A stretch of 64,000 nucleotides of DNA from the NCBI GenBank assembly GCA_965208945.1, contig OZ242366.1:5332001-5396000 (forward strand), given 5' to 3'. The notes below the pieces were generated by a model. It was not told where the DNA came from and did no database searches. It saw only the letters and a program-made list of their open reading frames with translations. Source of the DNA: JAPPLB01 sp965208945. GTDB lineage: Bacteria > Acidobacteriota > Terriglobia > Bryobacterales > UBA6623. Position numbers and translations under genes: made by a program. Below, one piece after another: positions 46,295 through 54,376 of this stretch (position 1 is its first letter; every line of letters starts with the position of its first letter).

Positions 46295-46645
46295 GGGGGC
46301 GTAACGGATTCGACGGGATTGCATCCGTCGTGGAGAGGCATATCGGGTTCCGAGCTCCCGTAAAACGATCGGAAAAACAACAACTGCCAACGATTCTTCG
46401 TTTGCATACGCTGCCTGATCCGGCAGCCGCTCACGTCCACAGGCCCGCATGGGGGCGTGGAGCGTCATCTGGCGGGATGGGCCCCAGGCTTCTGTCCGGA
46501 GCGCAAGGCTGACACACAATCGGGCTGGACGGGTTCAGTCGTGTCCGTTCCGACGAACCGGTCGAGATTTTCGAGCGGACTAAGTATGTAGGCTCTCCAT
46601 GGAGGACTATTCCGGACGCGGGTTCGACTCCCGCCGCCTCCACCA
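46295..46645 (+). ncRNA. ssrA: Transfer-messenger RNA (tmRNA)
   Basis: A 351-base tmRNA that rescues stalled ribosomes. The 5' end GGGGGCG pairs with CGCCTCC just before the encoded ACCA 3' end (46642-46645), giving a seven-pair acceptor stem. GTAACGGATTCGACGGGAT is the diagnostic 5' sequence and GCGGGTTCGACTCCCGC the T-arm. The tag frame at 46386-46418 reads Ala-Asn-Asp-Ser-Ser-Phe-Ala-Tyr-Ala-Ala-stop, with GCC as resume codon. The stop lies in the H5-type hairpin GCTGCC…GGCAGC. One-piece, not permuted. Two partial copies of its 3' part lie downstream. Confidence 0.96.
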
Positions 46646-46885
46646 CTTTGCGTGGGAGTACACACGATGAAAGGATCCGGTATACACTGGACCATCGTGA
46701 ACGCCGTCGATAGCCTGCTGCATCAGCAGGCAATTCGAGAACTACTGGGCATATCCGGTTCAGCGGGTCCTAACACGATCGCAGAGACCTGACGTGCACC
46801 CATCCCTGTTCGACTATAGTCAGGATTCTCTGTCGATGGCAGAATCCAAGAGAAGTCTCCGGTCTCTTCGTTTGCATTGAGCGAG

Positions 46886-48703
46886 ATGATGCGACACCGT
46901 TTCCATGCTGTCATCGCACTGACTCTTGTGGTTGCGGGCCTGGCTCAGGGCGCCGATCGCAAATGGGTTAAGATGCGCTCCGCGAATTTTGAACTGTTTA
47001 CTTCCGCTGGCGAGCGGGCAGGCCGGCGGACGATTCAGGAGTTCGAGCGCACCCGCAGTTTTTTTGGCCAGACGATGCAGCGGGAACTGTCGAATCCAAT
47101 ACCTGTCCGGATTGTGCTTTTCAGGTCGAAGAAGGAGTATCTTCCCTATCGGCCCGGGGAGGTAGCGGCGGCTTACTACGTGCCGGGACGCGATGCGGAT
47201 CTGATCGTGCTGGTAGCAGGGAATGAATCATCTGTGGCGATCCACGAATACGTACATTTGCTCGTGCGCCACTCGGGACTGCAGCTTCCCTTGTGGATGA
47301 ATGAGGGACTGGCGGACCTCTACTCATCCATGCGGCAGGTTGGCGGGCAGTTTGTGGTGGGCCATGCTCATCCGGGACGCATTGCGATTCTACGTGAGGA
47401 GAAGTGGGTTCCGCTCGGACAGGTGCTCGCGGCCGGCCACGACTCGCAGCACTACACAGAGAAAGAACGCGCCGGAAAATTCTACGCCGAGAGTTGGGCG
47501 CTAACGCACATGCTGAACTTCTCGCAAGAGTATCGGCCCAAAGTCACTGAACTGTTGCAGTTGCTGGATGCCGGCACACCCTCGGTAACGGCGCTCGAGA
47601 CGGTCTACGGAGTCCCTATTGATGAACTGCAGCGAAAAGTACAATCCTACGTCCGCCAGAATCGGCTAAATGGCGCTTTCTTCGATATCAAGCTGGAGAA
47701 GAGCGCCGAGCGGCCCTTCGTCGAACCTGCGGCGGGACTGGAGGTAGATCTACTGCTTGCCGATCTGCTCTCCAAAACTCAAAAGACCGAGGAAGCCCGG
47801 GCAATGTACGAGAGGGTTTCCCGCGAAAATCTCGAGGTCCCGGGCCCCTATGAAGGCTTGGGAGACCTGGAATACCAGCTAGGCAACAAAGACCAGGCCA
47901 GAATCCATTTTGGCCGTGCTTTCGAGTTGGGCAGCAACAACCTGCGGATGCTGAAGCGCTATGCCAGACTGCAGCGCGAAGCCGGCGACGAAATGATCGT
48001 GTTGACGCTCTTGAGGGCCGTCAAGGTCTCGCCAGAGGATGTCGAAACGAGGCTTGTCTTGGGAAGCCACCATCTTCAAAAAGACTCCTACTGGCAGGCT
48101 GTGGCGGTTCTCGGGAAAATCCGGAACGCGAACGCAGATCAGGCAAGATCGGCGCTTCGCATGTTGGCTTTTGCCCACTTGAAGCTTAAGCATCGCGAGC
48201 GCGGGCGGCAGGCGGCAAGGCAACTGCTGGAGCTGGCACAGACGCCTGACGATGCAGATTACGCTCAGGGCCTGCTGGAGCACCTGGAGCGGGACCCTGC
48301 CCATGTCGGCGACGTGCAGTCCGTGTCTCAGGATGGCTCGCGCGCCGAAACAGGCGATCGCGAGGCGAGACTCATCCCTGATGAGGATGCCGTGTCACCG
48401 CGTGGGCCTGAGGGTCCAAGGGCGCGAGAGGAAATGAGCATAGTGGCAGGTTCGTTCGTACGGCTGGACTGCCTTGGCGCTCAGGCACGGATGGATTTGG
48501 CAGTGCGTGGTGAGACCGTCTCATTACTGATCGACTCTGGCGGACTTGTGGTCATCAAAGGTTCCGGCACCTCCAAAGTGGACCTGCGTTGTGGCGAGCA
48601 GAAACCCCGGAGCGTTGTTGTTCGCTTTATTCCCTCGGATAACACCGAGTTGGGAACGCAGGGTGTTGTCCGCAGCATCGAGTTCACCGAGCCGGCGAAC
48701 TAA
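46886..48703 (+). CDS. DUF1570-type metalloprotease with TPR repeats
   Basis: A 605-residue exported protein. Signal peptide (HAVIALTLVVAGLAQGA), then a gluzincin peptidase domain: WVKMRSANFELFTSAGE, the zinc motif VAIHEYVHLLV (HExxH, about residue 125) and the third-ligand region LPLWMNEGLADLYSS. Residues ~285-475 are TPR-like helices (ADLLSKTQKTEEARAMYERV, LEYQLGNKDQARIHFGRAFEL). The final ~90 residues (SIVAGSFVRLDCLGAQARMDL … ELGTQGVVRSIEF) form a small beta domain that I associate with TPR proteins of Acidobacteriota. ATG at 46886 is taken as start; TTG at 46877 is possible. The 3' ~265 bases are duplicated at 52.7 kb. Confidence 0.82.
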   Translation: MMRHRFHAVIALTLVVAGLAQGADRKWVKMRSANFELFTSAGERAGRRTIQEFERTRSFFGQTMQRELSNPIPVRIVLFRSKKEYLPYRPGEVAAAYYVPGRDADLIVLVAGNESSVAIHEYVHLLVRHSGLQLPLWMNEGLADLYSSMRQVGGQFVVGHAHPGRIAILREEKWVPLGQVLAAGHDSQHYTEKERAGKFYAESWALTHMLNFSQEYRPKVTELLQLLDAGTPSVTALETVYGVPIDELQRKVQSYVRQNRLNGAFFDIKLEKSAERPFVEPAAGLEVDLLLADLLSKTQKTEEARAMYERVSRENLEVPGPYEGLGDLEYQLGNKDQARIHFGRAFELGSNNLRMLKRYARLQREAGDEMIVLTLLRAVKVSPEDVETRLVLGSHHLQKDSYWQAVAVLGKIRNANADQARSALRMLAFAHLKLKHRERGRQAARQLLELAQTPDDADYAQGLLEHLERDPAHVGDVQSVSQDGSRAETGDREARLIPDEDAVSPRGPEGPRAREEMSIVAGSFVRLDCLGAQARMDLAVRGETVSLLIDSGGLVVIKGSGTSKVDLRCGEQKPRSVVVRFIPSDNTELGTQGVVRSIEFTEPAN

Positions 48704-48730
48704 AACTGGAGCCCCAATCAAGCGGGGCCT

Positions 48731-48839
48731 CGTTCGCGTCCGTTCCACGAACCGGCCGAGACTTTCGAGCGGACCAAGTATGTAGGCTCTCCACGAAGGA
48801 CTTTTCCGGACGCGAGTTCGACTCCCGCCGCCTCCACCA
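48731..48839 (+). pseudogene. Partial ssrA copy, 3' 109 bases (fragment 2)
   Basis: Matches the last ~109 bases of the tmRNA gene including the full acceptor 3' strand and CCA (CCGCCGCCTCCACCA), but has no 5' half. It differs at about ten positions, including GGACCAAG for GGACTAAG and GACGCGAGTTCG for GACGCGGGTTCG, so it is decayed. It shares three bases with fragment 3 against the intact gene (GAGACTTTCG, CTCCACG, GACTTTTCC). Confidence 0.85.
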
Positions 48840-48910
48840 TTCCCCTATTGAACAACCATCAGTAACACTCAGATTCGTCCATAAATTGCTAAATTCTCTC
48901 AACTTTCTGG

Positions 48911-50218
48911 TCATCGGAGACCGGCCATGGCGGCCTCCAGGGCCCGGTCGTAGCCTGCTCGGAAGTCCGCGACGGAATTGCGGATCTCGATGTCGGGAGG
49001 GACGCCTACTCCTTCGTAATAGACTCGCCCGCCAGCGAAAGCGCAGTTGAACCATGGGACTGATATCGCGCCCACTCCGTGCGGAAGCTTGATCCCTAGC
49101 TGCCATCCGTTGAGCGCTCCCGCGGTTCGACGTCCGAACAGGCGCGCTCTCCCGTTGTGCTTCAGCGCAGCTGCTACCAATTCGGCCTGGCTTTGAGTGT
49201 TGGGACCTATGAGCACTGCAACCGGTCCCCTGAAGCGACGATTCGAGTCGCTTGTAAGCATCCGCACACGACGGCCGTTATTCAGCAATTCGGTAATGGC
49301 GGCATCATCAGGAGGATCCGCGGCGTAATCCGCCACCGGCAACGGACCGTCGCTCTCGCGCGGAATGCGGATTTCAACCTCCCGTCCTGGCCCCATGAGT
49401 GCGCTCAGGAGGGGCTGGCTGGCTTGGTCGATACCCCCTCCGTTGTTGCGCAAGTCCAGCACCAGGGCGCGATGCTTGAAGGCTTCGGCCAACGTGCTAT
49501 CCATATCGGCAGGGTCGCCGCCAATAGAAAGGAAACGGACGACCCCGACGCCGCTTCGGTGCGAGTCGATACGCTGGACGTCGAATCCGGTCCAGCGCCG
49601 GCCTCGTTTCAGGCTCAACGTGAGTTCCCGGTCTTCCCGCCGGACCCGCACCCGGGCGATCGAGCCGGATTGCCCGAAGTATGGATTGCCGGCAGGGGAG
49701 CGATTCGTGCGGAGGCTGAACGGCTGCATGCCAGACGGACCAGCCCCGTCGACGGCAACAATCTCGTCCCCGAAGCGAACCGAAGTCCCAACCCCTGATT
49801 TCGGCATCAGAACATCTGACACGAATACACGGCCTTCAATGCGTTCAAAGACGAAGGGAAGGATGTTGGATGTCAGGGCCCGCTCTTCCGGGGCTGAAAC
49901 CAAAGTGTGGGAAGCGTCGACCAGATTGAGCACCTCGCGAACCAAGTCCCGGAGCCGTTCTGCTGTGCGAGCCTGCTCAAATTGACCGAGATACCGTCTT
50001 TCGACGGCCTCCCAGTCGAGGCCGTTCAGGTTCTCGTCGTAAAAATGTTCGCGCAGGGCTTCCCGGACTGCATTGAAGACTGACCGTGACTCGTGTGGCG
50101 CCAAATCCTGGCTTGGGGCCAGCGTTGCCGCTACGACGACGAGGATCGGCAGGAACGCACGCAACCGCCTGCCTGACCGGTATCGAGATCCTGTTGGAAG
50201 GATCGCCGGATCGGGCAC
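48911..50218 (-). CDS. S41 family peptidase (C-terminal processing protease-like)
   Basis: A 435-residue exported protein: signal segment AFLPILVVVAATLA, an S41 N-terminal helical region (VFNAVREALREHFYDENLNGLDWEAVERRY), a PDZ-like region (IEGRVFVSDVLMPKSGVGTSVRFGDEIVAVDG) and the core ALVLDLRNNGGGIDQASQPLLSALM. The nucleophile Ser is probably in PNTQSQAELVAAALK. The lysine of CtpA-type enzymes (FGKG) is not obvious in GRRTAGALNG, so it may use the tricorn/IRBP-type catalytic set. The start is GTG. It lies between two tmRNA fragments in the opposite orientation. Confidence 0.82.
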   Translation of the reverse strand: MPDPAILPTGSRYRSGRRLRAFLPILVVVAATLAPSQDLAPHESRSVFNAVREALREHFYDENLNGLDWEAVERRYLGQFEQARTAERLRDLVREVLNLVDASHTLVSAPEERALTSNILPFVFERIEGRVFVSDVLMPKSGVGTSVRFGDEIVAVDGAGPSGMQPFSLRTNRSPAGNPYFGQSGSIARVRVRREDRELTLSLKRGRRWTGFDVQRIDSHRSGVGVVRFLSIGGDPADMDSTLAEAFKHRALVLDLRNNGGGIDQASQPLLSALMGPGREVEIRIPRESDGPLPVADYAADPPDDAAITELLNNGRRVRMLTSDSNRRFRGPVAVLIGPNTQSQAELVAAALKHNGRARLFGRRTAGALNGWQLGIKLPHGVGAISVPWFNCAFAGGRVYYEGVGVPPDIEIRNSVADFRAGYDRALEAAMAGLR

Positions 50219-50302
50219 TCAGGCAGTATATCGCGAGATCTCCAAGAAATCGAACGCGACGCCGAGGAACTTCAGCCCGTCCCGCGAATAGGAGCAGGAG
50301 CG

Positions 50303-50503
50303 GCCGCTCGTGTCCACAAGCCCGCATGGGGGCGTGGAGCGTCATCTGGCGGGATGGGCCCCAGGCTTCTGTCCGGAGCGCAAGGCTGACACACAATCGG
50401 GCTGGACGGGTTCAGTCGTGTCCGTTCCGACGAACCGGTCGAGACTTTCGAGCGGACTAAGTATGTAGGCTCTCCACGGAGGACTTTTCCGGACGTGGGT
50501 TCG
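50303..50503 (+). pseudogene. Partial ssrA copy, internal 201 bases (fragment 3)
   Basis: Aligns without gaps to tmRNA bases 46426-46626, with seven differences counted by hand (about 96% identity). It starts in the H5/pseudoknot region and breaks off inside the T-loop (GTGGGTTCG then CGCCAGC), so it lacks the T-arm 3' side, the acceptor 3' strand and CCA. It cannot make a functional tmRNA. Same orientation as ssrA. Confidence 0.88.
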
Positions 50504-50652
50504 CGCCAGCGGCATGATAAAATAGGATTTCTCACGGCTCGTGTATCGATTCGCGCAGTCGCCGACACCATGTCGCCCACTGCAACGATAGATGAACGGC
50601 TGACTTGTATCAAGGCGGTCGCCGAGGCCACCGCCGAGGATAGGAGTGCAAC

Positions 50653-52512
50653 ATGTCTCTTGAAAGCGCAGACATGGGTAGGTCCCTACCCATGTCAGTC
50701 CGAAACGTAGGTTTCCTGCTGGACCGGCTTGGCCAAGATTGCACCCCGCTGCAGTTTCTTCGTGAACTCACGCAGAACGGGATAGAGGCCGTAGCCCGCA
50801 CCGGCAATCCCGGAGAGATCGTTTGGGACGTAGACTGGATTTCGTATGACCTTGCCGACGGACCGATGAAGCTGTGCATCACGGACACCGGCGACGGCAT
50901 GACCGGCGAGGAAATGCTCGAGTTCATCAACCAGCTGTCGTCGTCGGGCACCGAGCAGTCGTTCTCCACGAACTATGGGGTCGGGGCCAAGATTGCCGCT
51001 GCAACAAAGAACCCGGCTGGCGTAATCTACCAGTCTTGGAAGAATGGTCAGGGCTGCATGGTTCACTTGGAGAAGAACGCTGCCACGGGAGAGTATGGGC
51101 TCCGCCAATGGGAGTTGGCCGACGGGACTTACGCCTATTATTTCCCTCTCGAAGATTCCGTAAAGCCGGACTCGGTTGGGGAGAGCGGAACCAAGGTCGT
51201 ATTGCTCGGGTTGGATAGCGATGCCAACACGATGAACGCTCCGGATGGTGCTGTTTCTCCGTCTCGCTGGATTTCGAAGTACCTGAACACGCGTTATTTT
51301 CGATTTCCAGACGGTGTCAACGTCAAGACCCGCGAGGGCTGGGACTTTCCGCGGACGGACTCCGATAGGAACGTTCTGCGTACGATCACGGGACAACAAC
51401 AGTACCTAGATCAGCATTGCATCGATGCCGGAAGACGGAAACTCGGTTCGGCAACAGTACATTGGTGGATCTTGAAGGACGAGCCGGCGCTTACGAACAA
51501 TAGTGGATCCATCGAGTCGGCCGGTCACATGGCAGCGCTATACCAAGACGAGCTCTACGACCGGGCTACGGCACGCGCGGGAACGGCAATGCTGCAACAG
51601 TTCGGTGTGCTGTTTGGATCTCGACAAGTCGTGCTTTATCTGGAACCGAACTCGAGCGATGGAAGCCTGCTAACAACGAATACCGCACGTACGACACTGC
51701 GACAGAACGGTGATGGATTGCCATGGTCCGATTGGGCACACGAGTTCAGAGGAAAAATGCCAAGCGCGCTGGCGGAGTTTGTGAAGGAGAAGGCTCTGGC
51801 GTCGACGGAGAAGGACCATGTTAAGTCGATTAAGGACCGACTGAAGGGAGTAATGGATCTATACCGCGTTAGCCGGTACAGACCGATACCTCAAGGTACT
51901 TATCTTTCGGACCCCTATTCAGTCGCCCAAGTATCCGTCACCCCGGGGTCGGGAAGTCGGTCAAAGGGCGGTGGTGGAAAAGGTGTCTCAGTAGGCACAA
52001 CCGCCAAGGGGAAGCGCGACTCGGAGGTGGGCAACGTGTATCACCTGTTCGAGAAAAAGGATGGTGGTGCACCTTCCGAACGAGCTCAGACAGACCCGTT
52101 TCCTGTTGTGAATTGGGTTTCGCGCAAGGATGACACACGGGCAGAAGGGGACATGGAGGACAAAGCGGCCAAGTACGTATCGAACCAGAACACATTGATG
52201 GTCAATGCGGACTTTCGGGTCTTCTCGGACATGATCGATCGCTTGGCGAAAACGAAAGACATGGCGCCGGGCGGCATCGACATTAGACCAACCGTGACGG
52301 ACGTCGTTCACACCTGGTTCGAACAGGCACTTATCGAAACCGTGATCGGCATACAGCAGCTCAAAGGGAGCAAGGAATGGGGACCTAGTGAGATTGACAG
52401 AGCGCTCTCCGAAGAGGCTCTAACAGCGGCGATCATGCAGCGTTACCACGTTTTCAATTCGTGCAAGCGGGAACTTGGCGCGAAGCTCGGGAAAGGGGCG
52501 GCTGCAGTATAG
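50653..52512 (+). CDS. Stand-alone GHKL (Hsp90/MORC-like) ATPase of unknown function
   Basis: A 619-residue cytoplasmic protein whose first ~170 residues are a GHKL ATPase: N-box FLRELTQNGIEAV (Glu/Asn about 37-41), G1 CITDTGDGM (about 76-83) and G2 FSTNYGVGAKIAAA (about 106-119). The rest has an S5-like transducer region and a flexible Gly/Ser/Lys linker (GSGSRSKGGGGKG, about 435). The C-terminal ~130 residues (DPFPVVNWVSRKDD … HTWFEQALIETVIGI) are not recognised. There is no sensor or receiver domain, so it is not a two-component kinase. ATG at 50653 has AGGAG six bases upstream. Its surroundings (ssrA fragments, TA remnant, duplications) suggest an accessory, possibly defence-related, gene. 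Confidence 0.75.
   Translation: MSLESADMGRSLPMSVRNVGFLLDRLGQDCTPLQFLRELTQNGIEAVARTGNPGEIVWDVDWISYDLADGPMKLCITDTGDGMTGEEMLEFINQLSSSGTEQSFSTNYGVGAKIAAATKNPAGVIYQSWKNGQGCMVHLEKNAATGEYGLRQWELADGTYAYYFPLEDSVKPDSVGESGTKVVLLGLDSDANTMNAPDGAVSPSRWISKYLNTRYFRFPDGVNVKTREGWDFPRTDSDRNVLRTITGQQQYLDQHCIDAGRRKLGSATVHWWILKDEPALTNNSGSIESAGHMAALYQDELYDRATARAGTAMLQQFGVLFGSRQVVLYLEPNSSDGSLLTTNTARTTLRQNGDGLPWSDWAHEFRGKMPSALAEFVKEKALASTEKDHVKSIKDRLKGVMDLYRVSRYRPIPQGTYLSDPYSVAQVSVTPGSGSRSKGGGGKGVSVGTTAKGKRDSEVGNVYHLFEKKDGGAPSERAQTDPFPVVNWVSRKDDTRAEGDMEDKAAKYVSNQNTLMVNADFRVFSDMIDRLAKTKDMAPGGIDIRPTVTDVVHTWFEQALIETVIGIQQLKGSKEWGPSEIDRALSEEALTAAIMQRYHVFNSCKRELGAKLGKGAAAV
50671..50696. promoter_or_regulatory. Perfect 26-bp palindrome over first codons of the GHKL ATPase
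   Basis: GACATGGGTAGG-TC-CCTACCCATGTC, a perfect 12-bp inverted repeat with a two-base spacer. It covers codons 7-15 if translation starts at 50653, or ends just over an alternative ATG at 50692 (MSVRNVGFLL). It could be a repressor operator or an mRNA hairpin limiting initiation. Confidence 0.6.
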
Positions 52513-52604
52513 AACTAGTACAGTCTGGGGGGCTTGGCAGTCCCTTCCCCCGTGCTGGTGGCAACGGGCCTGATTCATTCCCGCCCGATTCCCTGCCGAG
52601 CAAC

Positions 52605-52660
52605 CGCAGAAGCCCGCCTCGCCTTCCAAGGGACTTTTACCACGGACTGCTAAGCCCGCG
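52605..52660. repeat. Short dispersed repeat C, copy 1
   Basis: About 55 bases centred on GGGACTTTTACCACGGACTG. A close copy lies at 56820-56878, and a diverged copy of the core in inverse orientation at about 56608-56636. Plus-strand translation of the two direct copies gives PPRLPRDFYHGLL, but no gene is involved. Confidence 0.65.
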
Positions 52661-52936
52661 AGAGGAAAAGAGCATAGTGGCAGGTTCGTTCATGCGGCTG
52701 GGCTGCCTTTGCGATCAGGCACGGATGGATTTCGCAGTTCGTGGTGAGGCCGTCTCATTACTGATCGACGCTCGGGGACTTGTGGTTATCAATGGTTCCG
52801 GCACCTCCAAAGTGGACCTGAGTTTTGGCGAGCAGAGGCTGCGGAGTATTGTTGTTCGCTTTTTTCCCTCGGATAACACCGAGTTGGGAACGCAGGGTGT
52901 TGTCCGCACCATCGAGTTCACGAATTTCGGGCGGTA
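52658..52936 (+). pseudogene. Duplicated 3' fragment of the DUF1570 metalloprotease gene
   Basis: Corresponds to about 48424-48690 of the metalloprotease gene with roughly 88-90% nucleotide identity by eye. It still encodes the C-terminal domain in frame (SIVAGSFMRLGCLCDQARMDF … ELGTQGVVRTIEFT). Homology stops abruptly after GAGTTCAC at about 52921, where toxin-gene sequence begins on the other strand. There is no start codon or upstream part, so this is a fragment. Confidence 0.8.
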
Positions 52937-52982
52937 ACTCGCCATACGCAGCCCAGAAGCGCCGCGTAGCACGCGGCTTCAC
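52914..52982 (-). pseudogene. Truncated RelE/ParE-type toxin, N-terminal 23 codons
   Basis: From the GTG at 52982, which overlaps the antitoxin stop (GTGA), the frame reads VKPRATRRFWAAYGELPPEI, then REL. This resembles the N-terminus of small RelE-like toxins found directly after this type of antitoxin. After REL the frame continues into the antisense of the duplicated metalloprotease fragment, so the toxin lost its catalytic part. Confidence 0.65.
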
Positions 52983-53197
52983 CGTTTGTCGGGGTCGAGG
53001 TCCGATATCCTGCCTGCTGAGCGTTCGGCACGGACCTCGTCAGCCAATTGGCTCAGGGCTGCCTGGGAATTCGAAAATCGGCTTGACCATTGCTCCTCGT
53101 CTTGCAGTTCGTCGAGAAGCCAGCGAGCGATGCGGTCCTGCTCGTCGGGCGGGAGTGTGCCTATCTTCGCTATCGCTACCTCCAGAGTTCGAACCAT
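52979..53197 (-). CDS. Orphan antitoxin of a RelE-type toxin-antitoxin pair
   Basis: A 72-residue acidic helical protein (TLEVAIAKIGTLPPDEQDRIARWLLDELQDEEQW … LADEVRAERSAGRISDLDPDK), the pattern of small antitoxins that precede RelE/ParE-type toxins. The end overlaps the start of a toxin gene by GTGA, but that toxin is truncated after 23 codons. The antitoxin is intact and now without a partner in the window. Confidence 0.7.
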   Translation of the reverse strand: MVRTLEVAIAKIGTLPPDEQDRIARWLLDELQDEEQWSSRFSNSQAALSQLADEVRAERSAGRISDLDPDKR

Positions 53198-53296
53198 GAT
53201 ACGAATTGTACGCGCTCAAGGCTTACGTCGAAGTCAAGCTCATTCCAGCGGGGACCATGCCGGACATTTCAGTGTTCAGTTTTAGGGTCTGGCCGC

Positions 53297-53548
53297 TTAT
53301 TGCAGATCGGGAAGGTCCTTTGGGGCGACTAGCACTTCGAGGCTTCGGGCCTTTCCCGGCGTTCGGCGAAGGAATCCCCGGCGTTCGAGGGTGAGCAGCA
53401 TCTGGTGAACGCTTGGCGGGCTGACTGCGAAGAAGCGCTGCAGGTCGGCCTGGGCCGGCGGGCGGCCATTGACCTTCGTGTAGGCATATATGAACGCCAA
53501 GTATTGTCCCTGCCGTTCGGTGAATCCTGGGGATGGGTTCGCCTGCAT
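53297..53548 (-). CDS. LexA-like small winged-helix DNA-binding protein
   Basis: An 83-residue protein equivalent to the LexA N-terminal DNA-binding domain: FTERQGQYLAFIYAYTKVNGRPPAQADLQRFFAVSPPSVHQMLLTLERRGFLRRTPGKARSLEVL. It has no peptidase domain, so it is a stand-alone regulator rather than LexA. The ATG start lies within the terminal inverted repeat of a MITE-like element (GAGAAATGCAGG), so the original upstream region may have been replaced by that element. Confidence 0.82.
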   Translation of the reverse strand: MQANPSPGFTERQGQYLAFIYAYTKVNGRPPAQADLQRFFAVSPPSVHQMLLTLERRGFLRRTPGKARSLEVLVAPKDLPDLQ

Positions 53549-53720
53549 TTCTCACCACCCGACGGCCGAAGCTCGCGATACGACCGCCATGACTTCGTTG
53601 CGCTTGCTCGCCGTGCTCGACGTACTGTCAAGTACGCCTGCGCGCGCCAAGCGGCTCGCGCCTCGTCCTGACGGTCCTCTCACGCACTTCGCCTCGCCAA
53701 GTGATGAGAAAGGCAGGCTA
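53541..53720. repeat. MITE-like 180-bp element, copy 5
   Basis: A complete copy: GCCTGCATTTCTCACCACCC at the left and GTGATGAGAAAGGCAGGCTA at the right. It overlaps the 5' end of the LexA-like gene by eight bases and supplies its ATG. Copy 6 adjoins directly. Confidence 0.8.
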
Positions 53721-53902
53721 ACTTCATTTCTCACCACCCGACGGCCGGAGCACGCGAGAAAAAGGCCGTGATTCGTGTCTCGTGTTTCGTGAAAAACCTT
53801 AAAGGCCATGTTGTTCGCGTCTTTTTCCTCCGCCTGGCTCGCGCCTCGTCCTGACGGCCCTCTCACGCACTTCGCCTCGCCACTTGGTGAGAAAGGCAGA
53901 CC
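53721..53902. repeat. MITE-like element, copy 6, with 7-bp array inside
   Basis: Left end ACTTCATTTCTCACCACCCG, right end TTGGTGAGAAAGGCAGACC. The centre has a CGTGNNN array (53768-53798) in place of the usual interior, as in copy 2. It is tandem to copy 5. Confidence 0.7.
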
Positions 53903-54376
53903 AGGGGGATCGACACGGCGCACATTCCCTGATCGACTGTCTCCACCGCAGCAAAGGAGGCTCGGATGAACATAGGATACCTTGTCATGCTCAGGGAGCT
54001 TGGAGCTGCACGAGTTGACCGGCTGGGGATGATTCAGGCCAGTCCCTTCCCCGCCCCGCTACGCGGTGCGGATCATTCGAGCAAGTAACATCCGGATCGG
54101 CGCCATGGCTGGTGGATCGGGAGGATGTTTCAGGTTCGTTCTTTTTCCGCAACCGCACGCTCCCAATATCTTTGCTCCGGCTCTGCGCGCCGCTCGCACT
54201 TGCACCTGATGCGGGCTGGCGCCCAGGGGGCACCCGCGCGCTCCCAGGGGTTTGCTCCGCCCTTGCGCGGATCGTTCAGGCGGGAAACACTTGGGGCGTT
54301 GTCAGCGCCGCTTGGTCTCGGGGGATGATTCGGGTGAGATGAAACCTTGCCGTTGACCTTGGGGCGCGTTGTGAGT
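53903..54376. other. Gap without recognised features
   Basis: 474 bases between two MITE copies. Two pieces resemble each other loosely (CTCGGATGAACATAGG… and CTCGGGGGATGATTCGGG…), and GCGCTCCCA..GGTTTGCTCCG-type fragments recur, but I see no gene or RNA. Confidence 0.4.

Larger units (their letters stand above)
52513..52978. other. Mosaic intergenic region
   Basis: No intact gene. It consists of a short PRDFYHGLL-type dispersed repeat (about 52605-52660), the duplicated 3' piece of the metalloprotease gene (52658-52921) and the beginning of an antisense toxin gene cut by that piece. Confidence 0.7.

Noticed and set aside
48524..48748. Minus-strand small ORF similar to the one at 52758-52982
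   Set aside because: The similarity comes from both being antisense to the duplicated metalloprotease 3' segment. Only the first 23 codons of the second are toxin-like.
46646..50302. Integrative element at ssrA with integrase
   Set aside because: No integrase, excisionase or phage gene lies between or beside the ssrA copies, and both fragments extend too far 5' to be simple att duplications. Kept only as a question in the findings.
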